Positions 1 to 4,994 of a stretch of 6,072 nt of DNA are shown piece after piece. Source of the stretch: CAZCZZ01 sp964503335 (GTDB lineage Bacteria; Verrucomicrobiota; Kiritimatiellia; CAIVKH01); assembly GCA_964503335.1 (NCBI GenBank), contig CAZCZZ010000108.1:1-6072 (forward strand). The letters are read 5' to 3'. Each line of letters begins with the position of its first letter. The first letter of the stretch is position 1. The notes beneath the pieces are model-generated. The model did not search any database, had not been told where the DNA came from, and was given only the letters and a program-made list of their open reading frames with translations. Both the position numbers and the translations under genes were made by a program.

Positions 1-549
1 GGAGGCTGACAGCGCATCGGGTCGCTCGATCGTGACATCGACCGTGATTCTGAATAAGTCGCTACCGGACGTCGTGTTGTTGCTGTACACGGCCAGAATC
101 TGAAGTTCGCCAGCGACGTTGGTCCCGAAAACATGGAACTGGACGCCCTTCGGTTGGTCCTGATCGGCATCGTTGCTGCCGAAATACCTGAAAAGCCTGT
201 AGGAAGTAAGGAATGGGGCCTGCGGGCTGGCTTGGCGAATGAACCCGTCTGTAAGAAGTGCGTGGGTTTGAGGGATGTTCGTGGCCTGCAACGCAAAGTG
301 AATGGCGATCACATTGCCCGTCTTGTTGCCGCCGGGGAAGTAGACGGGACAGCTCGGAGTACCCGCTGCACCGTTAGTTGAGACAAGGATGCCCCACATG
401 CCATCGGTCCAGTCGAAGGAGTCAGCTCGCGCACACGGTTCAAGCAGTGCGAGGAGAAGCGCCATGCAGCATCCAAGGCCAGGTCTTCGGAGCCATGGTT
501 GGGATCTGTTCACTTGAGCCGATAGCTGATTGTTGGAGTCAAGTTGCAT
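1..549 (-). CDS. Exported protein of unknown function, 3' end beyond the window
   Basis: I do not recognise the family. The frame is open from an ATG at 549 to base 1 (183 codons seen; the C-terminus is missing). An in-frame TAG lies 24 nt upstream of the ATG, so the start cannot be much earlier. The N-terminus is a plausible Sec signal: a long n-region with an Arg pair (R21-R22), a hydrophobic core around residues 25-36 (GLGCCMALLLALL), and a likely signal peptidase I site ending ARA at residue 42. No lipobox fits C27, C28 or C39. The mature part is rich in Thr, Ser, Gly, Asn and aromatics with alternating hydrophobics, as in an extracellular beta-rich fold; there is no catalytic motif I can name. 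It begins 18 nt after the 119-aa gene's stop, with only a weak AGG (556-558) as ribosome site, so it is probably the fifth gene of the operon. It may bear a C-terminal sorting or anchoring module outside the window. Confidence 0.75.
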   Translation of the reverse strand, partial: MQLDSNNQLSAQVNRSQPWLRRPGLGCCMALLLALLEPCARADSFDWTDGMWGILVSTNGAAGTPSCPVYFPGGNKTGNVIAIHFALQATNIPQTHALLTDGFIRQASPQAPFLTSYRLFRYFGSNDADQDQPKGVQFHVFGTNVAGELQILAVYSNNTTSGSDLFRITVDVTIERPDALSAS

Positions 550-567
550 GAGGCACCTGAGTGTTGA

Positions 568-927
568 CTACTCATCCATGGGAGGTTGAGCTGCTTTCGA
601 GTCGAAATCACGCATGATTAGCGCATAGATTTCTTTCAGCCGGATTCCCTCGCGGTAGTGGCTGGCAAAGCTCGCGGCATGACCCTCGCTGATCCACAGG
701 TTCATCGCTCCTTCGATCTGGATGTCGTGTCCGGCGCTTTCGCTCCGTTCATACTTGAACTGATCGAGGCATTTAATCTGGAGGATCGAACGAGGATCCC
801 GAGGAGCCCTGATCAGGATCTCCTTGAGCGGACAATAGTGGTCCGGCGCACAACAGGCCACGTCGAGAATCAGTTGTCTCACGTTGTCGTGCGGTGCAGG
901 CGGATGGATCGAACGGTCCTTGTTCAT
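568..927 (-). CDS. Hypothetical 119-aa cytoplasmic protein, translationally coupled
   Basis: Family not recognised. The start at 927 overlaps the preceding gene's stop as ATGA (924-927), with a GGAGG ribosome site at 932-936, which strongly supports a real coupled gene. There is no signal peptide or membrane segment. The N-terminal half has a small Cys/His cluster (C25, C26, H30, C32, later C53) that could bind metal, though its spacing matches no zinc motif I can name. The C-terminal half (about residues 72-110, from the NLWISEGH region through KEIYALIMRD) looks like two amphipathic helices. The coupling suggests the product is needed in proportion to the TraB/vWA fusion protein, for example as a subunit, adaptor or immunity-like partner; that is inference. 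Size and position could also fit a small regulatory component. Confidence 0.75.
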   Translation of the reverse strand: MNKDRSIHPPAPHDNVRQLILDVACCAPDHYCPLKEILIRAPRDPRSILQIKCLDQFKYERSESAGHDIQIEGAMNLWISEGHAASFASHYREGIRLKEIYALIMRDFDSKAAQPPMDE

Positions 928-3032
928 GGCGCCTCCGATTGCGGTTGTTGTGGGATCATGCAGACAGGGGCGTCAAACCCGGGAACGGGCGTAACGTAGC
1001 GGAGGAACAACGCATCGGGAGCACTCCATGAGGTCTTGATGGGGACGTCGTGATCTTGCTTGAGGCGCTCCAGAAGGATGGGATCGAAGTTCTCGATCGA
1101 TGGCGAAAGGACTCGGACCCCTTTGGATTCGGCATAGTCCAGAACATCCTGTCCGGGTCGAAAAGAAGCATCGCAGTTAACGAGGGTAATGTGTCCCGCG
1201 AAGGACCATTTTATCGCACAGGCGATGGCAAGGTCCGGACCCGAGAAGCGCGCGTTCAACTCCTTGTCGTCCCATGGCTCCACCTTGCAGCGCAGCCCGG
1301 CGGGGAGGTGATCCAGGAGTTCCCGGTCCACGAGCGAGCGGTCCCAGCTCGGCGTGATATTCTTCTGAATGCGGACATACCATGCAATGTCGTGGCGTCG
1401 AACGCGGTGGCGTTGCGTCTGCCCGGTGAACCAGAAGAACGATGTGTAGAGGTGCCCGATGACGCTCTCCTGGAAGAAGTCGCCCATACGGACTTGTACC
1501 GGCGCCCGGGCATCAAAGACCCAGACCACGGGACAGCTATCGCATCCGGAATGGCTCGCGTTTGAACGCATGCGTTGTCTCACAAACAGCGTCTCGTCTC
1601 CTCGAGCCGATGCAGCGATCGTTCTCTTGTAATCGATGCCGGCATGCAGGCTTCCGCGGAATGGCCTTCTCCTGAAATCATGACGCCGCGCGAGAAGGTT
1701 GTGTCCCTGCCAGCGCGCGTGGTCGCACATGAATTTGTTCAATCGCTCTTCGGCCGGACATTTCATGCGATCCACGGTGAAGGCGTGCATGCGCAACGAC
1801 TCCCGCAGGGTTAAACGGCGGCTTCGTCCTATACGCAATGGCTGGGAGTTGGACGACGAGGTGTTTCTCGACACGGGCAAGCGGATAATGTGCGCCTCGT
1901 GGGGCCCTACGAGGAAATACTCATCGCCGCCGGCGGGCACAACGCGCGCCTCGGGGATGTTCCGGGTCTTCGGCATGGGGTGGCGCATGGCTTGGGCCTC
2001 GAGACATTCGGCGAACGCGGTGCCTGCGGCTGCGCGTGCGGACGGCAGCAGGTGCCGATCAAAGTGCCAGGACTTCCGGCCCTCCCCGCGCAGCATCCGC
2101 GCGAGAAGCGCTTCGAGCAGGAGCAGGTTTCTGGGGGTAAGAGAAGAGGGGTGGCGCTGGCACGTCATCCGCAGCAATGCGTCACCCAGCTTGACGCGGT
2201 CGAAGCTCGGATGTTGACCCTGAATCTCCCGCGCGAAACGCCATGCCAGCCACGGCAGGTCGGCGAGTTGCCACGAGTAGAGCGTTACGGGGGACAGCGT
2301 GTATGCGAAGAGGGACTCCGGAGCCAGCGTCGGCAGGGTTCGGGTGGTGAAATCCGGAAAATCATCCCGGTCAAGCCGGTCTCGTATGCGTCCCCAGTGC
2401 AATGCGCCGCAGACAAAGAGAATCCGGCCATCCGGCATCTCGAGCAGTGTTTCGCGGACCATCCAGGCCATGTGAGCCTCGCGCAGCAGGAAGCGTTTGG
2501 TGGGGGGCATGGCCGCAAGCCAACCGGCATGTCGTTCATACCAGCCTGCGACACCCAGTTCCGTCACCTCGGCGCTATCGAAAGGCGCCAGAAGTTCAGA
2601 GAAGGATTCTGCAGGTCCCGACTTCCACTCGGCGGGCAGGTCCACAAAGCGAATTGCTTCGCACCGGTCATTGTGAGCAGCCCAACGGAGTGTCGAGACA
2701 ATGGAATCGTGTGTAATGGGGAGTATGCCGGACTGAAAAAGTAGCATCTCCCGCCGTGCGGGATCATCGGGAGACTCGGGAACTTTAGCCAGGATCGCCT
2801 CTCCGCGCGCGACGAGAATTGCCCCGGGCGCGCCGCGCATGCGTTCGAGGATCCCGAGCACGGGGTACACCGGTAACGTTGCAGGGAGTTCGACAAGGAT
2901 TCGGTCGAACTGAGCGAGGTCAGCTTTCAGGGCTTCGGCTGCGAACTCGATCTGGCAGTGGACGGACGGCAGCACCATGAGTCCTGTGTTCCCATACCGG
3001 ACCAAACCATGCGAGCTTCCTCCCGGTTTCAT
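924..3032 (-). CDS. 702-aa fusion: N-terminal TraB/DUF5682-like domain plus C-terminal degenerate CoxE-like vWA domain
   Basis: The start at 3032 is chosen because it forms an ATGA overlap with the ATPase stop and has a GGAGG at 3039-3043, 6 nt upstream. A longer open frame reaches an ATG at 3161 but would overlap the ATPase by 133 nt with an Arg/Ser-rich shadow sequence. N-terminal domain (about 15-235): LPSVH with H25, ILVELP with E48, the REAHMAWM segment around E185/H187, and FVCGALHWG (H212). This is the pattern of TraB/Tiki/ChaN-like and DUF5682 proteins: an early His, 'vELP', and late 'GalH'. A helical, basic linker follows (about 240-450). C-terminal domain (about 463-690): GIDYKRTIAASARGDETLFV precedes a VVWVFDARAP strand (D507), then GPDLAIA (598-604) and HITLVNCDA (D621). 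This order matches CoxE-type vWA proteins, where 'D.rrTlr...' precedes the DxSxS strand and later come 'GTd.g.AL' and 'SDG'. The MIDAS serines are absent (D-A-R-A-P). The TraB-like assignment is moderately secure; the vWA one is pattern-based. Its probable partner is the adjacent MoxR-like ATPase. The substrate is unknown. Confidence 0.85.
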   Translation of the reverse strand: MKPGGSSHGLVRYGNTGLMVLPSVHCQIEFAAEALKADLAQFDRILVELPATLPVYPVLGILERMRGAPGAILVARGEAILAKVPESPDDPARREMLLFQSGILPITHDSIVSTLRWAAHNDRCEAIRFVDLPAEWKSGPAESFSELLAPFDSAEVTELGVAGWYERHAGWLAAMPPTKRFLLREAHMAWMVRETLLEMPDGRILFVCGALHWGRIRDRLDRDDFPDFTTRTLPTLAPESLFAYTLSPVTLYSWQLADLPWLAWRFAREIQGQHPSFDRVKLGDALLRMTCQRHPSSLTPRNLLLLEALLARMLRGEGRKSWHFDRHLLPSARAAAGTAFAECLEAQAMRHPMPKTRNIPEARVVPAGGDEYFLVGPHEAHIIRLPVSRNTSSSNSQPLRIGRSRRLTLRESLRMHAFTVDRMKCPAEERLNKFMCDHARWQGHNLLARRHDFRRRPFRGSLHAGIDYKRTIAASARGDETLFVRQRMRSNASHSGCDSCPVVWVFDARAPVQVRMGDFFQESVIGHLYTSFFWFTGQTQRHRVRRHDIAWYVRIQKNITPSWDRSLVDRELLDHLPAGLRCKVEPWDDKELNARFSGPDLAIACAIKWSFAGHITLVNCDASFRPGQDVLDYAESKGVRVLSPSIENFDPILLERLKQDHDVPIKTSWSAPDALFLRYVTPVPGFDAPVCMIPQQPQSEAP

Positions 3033-3883
3033 GCCTTGCCTCCACCTGTAAGCGCTGCCGCTTGGGCCGCTTCTTCGATACACCGCATGGCGCCGTTCGC
3101 TCCGGAAATGAAGTGGCCGCCCGCCTTTGCCCGCCGACATGCGAAGTGCATCACCAGACACGCATCACGGGCGCTCAGTCCCCTTCTTCCCGAGACCCAT
3201 TCCCGCATGGCCTCCGAAAGTGGAGTGGGGGCGCGCGGAAAGCGTTTCCGCACGATTTCGAACACGATATCGGGAGGAGGCAGCGTGACGTGGAACGTCA
3301 GCACACGTTGTGCGACATAGAAGGGCAAGGGCTCGTCATCCTGTTTGGTGGCGATAAAGGCGAAGCCCGGGGCGGCGGGGATCGGTTGCTTGAGGAAATC
3401 AGACCAGAGCATCCGCCTGTCATCCAGCAGGGATGCAAGCGGTGTAAGGGATTCCGGGCTGTGAAGCGCGACCTTGCCGATTTCGTCGAATAGTCCGATG
3501 GAGCCGGCTATCGTGGCCGTGCAGATTCCGCTCGCGACGGCGTCAAAGGTGCGGGCAACGGTAGGCACGGGGAACACGACAAGATCCTGCGCGCTGCAGT
3601 CGGTTGCTCCCTGTGTCGTGTAACAATCCTTTCGGAGCGCCCGGGCCGCCGCCCAGACTGCCGCCGTCTTTCCGGAGCCCGGCGGACCGGATATCCAAAC
3701 AGCCAGGGGAGGCAATGAGGGATCGTCGTCGCGAACAGCGTCGATGACGCGGCGTACCAGCCCGCTGTAGTCGATGTAGTGGTGCTCTTCGGGGATTGGA
3801 TCGGGTGCCTGCAGATGAATGTTGGAGGACCCGATCCTCTCGCCGCCAATCCTGGATCCTGTTTCTGCGGAACACGTGGTCAT
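3029..3883 (-). CDS. MoxR-like AAA+ ATPase (AAA_5 type), 284 aa
   Basis: A P-loop ATPase: Walker A GPPGSGKT at residues 66-73, Walker B IGLFDE at 129-134 (D133, E134), sensor-1 strand FAFIATKQ at about 174-181, a candidate arginine finger R193 in PLPFYVAQR, and a helical lid from about 215 to the end that includes GRRGLSARDA. The segment between P-loop and Walker B (GATDCSAQDLVV) corresponds to the 'TGDtt.qDLvG' stretch of MoxR/AAA_5 proteins. At 284 aa it is somewhat shorter than typical MoxR proteins of about 320-350 aa. The sensor-1 position, usually Asn in 'iATmN', is Lys/Gln here. MoxR ATPases are chaperone-like and usually act on or with vWA-domain partners, which fits the coupled downstream gene. 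The start at 3883 has the ribosome site AAGGAAAGG (3891-3899), inside the 19-nt gap after the upstream secreted-protein gene. It is probably cytosolic. The AAA+ assignment is firm; the MoxR subtype is likely. Confidence 0.92.
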   Translation of the reverse strand: MTTCSAETGSRIGGERIGSSNIHLQAPDPIPEEHHYIDYSGLVRRVIDAVRDDDPSLPPLAVWISGPPGSGKTAAVWAAARALRKDCYTTQGATDCSAQDLVVFPVPTVARTFDAVASGICTATIAGSIGLFDEIGKVALHSPESLTPLASLLDDRRMLWSDFLKQPIPAAPGFAFIATKQDDEPLPFYVAQRVLTFHVTLPPPDIVFEIVRKRFPRAPTPLSEAMREWVSGRRGLSARDACLVMHFACRRAKAGGHFISGANGAMRCIEEAAQAAALTGGGKA

Positions 3884-3902
3884 GGGCAGTCCTTTCCTTG
3901 AG

Positions 3903-4766
3903 CTACTGAATGCGTTGGACGCGGAAGAACCGCGTGGCGGTTCCGGGCGCTTGGGTTACCACGTTGATGGGCGGTCTTCCTGTGATGTCCGCCGACACAT
4001 CAGCGAAGTCGCCAGTCACTTCCGTTGACGCCTGCAGGCGATACCTGGCGTTGCTGACGCTCGTGAAACCGAAGACCAGCCCGCCGGATGTGATCTCCGG
4101 AATGAGGTTGGTAAGCACGGTGTCCTGAAAGACGAATTGCGTTATGGCTCCGGCGGTATCGGCAGATCCCGTGACAGCGTTCGTCGCATTGGCATAGAGC
4201 CGTGACACCGTGTCGCCAGGCGCATTCGTGGCGTCCAGCGAGTAGCCTGAGAAGCTGTATGAGCCGGGCATGCGGATTTCGACGAGCAGGTTTCCAAGGG
4301 CGCGATCATAGTGAAAGGGCTGCTGGAAAAGGGTGCTGATGGAGAAGCGGCCAAGGGAACTGGAGCCCACGAACTGGAAGTTCGTGCCGGCGTACACGAG
4401 TGTCTCGTCGGGTCCCACATTGTCGGCGAACGTTGCGCTCAGCCCATCGGGACTTCGCGTTGTCGTGGACAAGCGGACCTCCATGTAGGACCCAGAGAGG
4501 TAGAACGTGCCCGTGGCTGTCGCAATGCGGAACCGGATACCCCGGATGACCTGCGGAGACTGCGCGGCCAGGAATTCGGAGGCCGCATAGACCTGCTGAT
4601 ATCGACGACTCGCCGTCGAAAGGCAGGGGTTGACGGTCGTGGCATTGCCGTAACTGGTAGCCCCGTTTGTAGGCACCACGTAGTCCATGGCCTCTGTGGT
4701 GCCTGTGGCGGCGGTGATTGATGCCGCCAGCACAGCGAATCGCAACGTCTTCGAAATCGCGCTCAT
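3903..4766 (-). CDS. Secreted beta-sandwich protein with verrucomicrobial-type C-terminal module
   Basis: 287 aa. The start at 4766 follows a strong AAGGAGG (4771-4777). The Sec signal peptide is about residues 1-26 (K6, R9, hydrophobic core FAVLAASITAA, cleavage after TEA). The mature domain (about 28-200) has features I associate with exported proteins of planctomycetes, verrucomicrobia and PEP-CTERM systems: RRYQQVY (54-60), the IRGIRFRI strand, a 'LSTT..S.DGLS.TFADNVGPD' stretch (99-120), and FHYD...GNLLVEIR (151-165). Residues about 223-287 form a separate module with YRLQAST (242-248) ending in RFFRVQRIQ, like the terminal domain of many verrucomicrobial surface or secreted proteins. 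No PEP-CTERM motif or terminal transmembrane anchor is present. There is no catalytic motif; a binding, adhesion or envelope role is possible but not shown. It is the first gene of the leftward operon, 19 nt before the ATPase, which is an unexpected neighbour for a cytosolic NTPase system. Confidence 0.88.
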   Translation of the reverse strand: MSAISKTLRFAVLAASITAATGTTEAMDYVVPTNGATSYGNATTVNPCLSTASRRYQQVYAASEFLAAQSPQVIRGIRFRIATATGTFYLSGSYMEVRLSTTTRSPDGLSATFADNVGPDETLVYAGTNFQFVGSSSLGRFSISTLFQQPFHYDRALGNLLVEIRMPGSYSFSGYSLDATNAPGDTVSRLYANATNAVTGSADTAGAITQFVFQDTVLTNLIPEITSGGLVFGFTSVSNARYRLQASTEVTGDFADVSADITGRPPINVVTQAPGTATRFFRVQRIQ

Positions 4767-4889
4767 AGAACCTCCTTCAGTTCGTCATAAGGCTACGAGA
4801 GGCCTGTGTGCGCCGATAGCGACGCGCGCAGGGAATGAAACGAATTGCCGCAACATGCTGGAGTTCAACGCAATTCAGTTCCGCATCGA

Positions 4890-4963
4890 CTCGACGGTGG
4901 CAGCGGTCGAGGGTCGAATTGCTGAACTCGACATCGCTATTGCGGTCGAGTTGCCGTCGAGTT
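4890..4963. repeat. Cluster of six GTCGAG/CTCGAC hexamers (putative operator array)
   Basis: Copies: CTCGAC at 4890-4895, GTCGAG 4906-4911, GTCGAA 4913-4918 (one mismatch), CTCGAC 4927-4932, GTCGAG 4945-4950 and GTCGAG 4956-4961. Extended forms are present: GCGGTCGAG occurs at 4903-4911 and again at 4942-4950. AACTCGAC (4925-4932) is an inverted copy of GTCGAGTT, which occurs at 4945-4952 and 4956-4963, these two being 11 bp apart, about one helical turn. The flanks extend the symmetry: GCTGAACTCGAC (4921-4932) against GTCGAGTTAGC (4956-4966). The position between divergent genes suggests a binding array for a DNA-binding regulator. That is inference; the repeats themselves are directly visible. 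Confidence 0.6.
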
Positions 4964-4968
4964 AGCAT
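4940..4968 (+). promoter_or_regulatory. Possible sigma-70-type promoter for the divergent AAA+ gene
   Basis: TTGCGG (4940-4945) and TAGCAT (4963-4968) are 17 bp apart and match the -35/-10 consensus at 3 of 6 and 4 of 6 positions. A start near 4975 would leave a leader of about 20 nt before the ATG at 4995. The two GTCGAGTT direct repeats fill the spacer, so a protein bound there would directly affect polymerase. The match is weak and could be chance. Confidence 0.25.
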
Positions 4969-4994
4969 ATGTCCATCGCGATAGATGTGCATCC

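Larger units (their letters stand above)
4767..4994. promoter_or_regulatory. Divergent intergenic control region
   Basis: These 228 bp lie between the two divergent start codons and must hold the promoters for both the leftward operon and the rightward AAA+ gene, unless transcription enters from further away. Apart from the hexamer cluster described separately, the region holds a 9-bp palindrome TTGCCGCAA (4845-4853) and the palindrome ATCGCGAT (4975-4982). I looked on both strands for the sigma-54 -24/-12 pattern (TGGCAC, N5, TTGC) and found no convincing match. On the minus strand I see no good -35/-10 pair for the operon. The region also carries a 76-codon minus-strand open frame (5007-4777) that I do not accept as a gene. 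Confidence 0.6.

Noticed and set aside
133..381. Small plus-strand open frame within the left exported-protein gene
   Set aside because: The minus-strand reading has a signal peptide and a continuous frame to the window edge; the plus frame shows neither ribosome site nor protein features.
1..549. Twin-arginine or lipoprotein signal in the left exported protein
   Set aside because: The Arg pair (R21-R22) is not followed by the Tat consensus, and none of C27, C28 or C39 sits in a proper lipobox.
1890..2744. 284-codon plus-strand open frame inside the fusion gene
   Set aside because: It is antisense to a better-supported gene with recognisable domains and its product shows no family pattern; long antisense frames are expected in GC-rich coding DNA.
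3033..3161. Longer start (ATG at 3161) for the 702-aa fusion gene
   Set aside because: It would overlap the ATPase coding sequence by 133 nt, and the added residues are Arg/Ser/Gly-rich shadow sequence; the ATG at 3032 has a strong ribosome site and a coupled ATGA junction.
4767..4994. Sigma-54 promoter for the operon, expected because of the bEBP-like neighbour
   Set aside because: No GG/GC pair at the required 10-bp spacing in a TGGCAC-N5-TTGC context was found on either strand; GGTGGCAG near 4897-4904 lacks the -12 GC.
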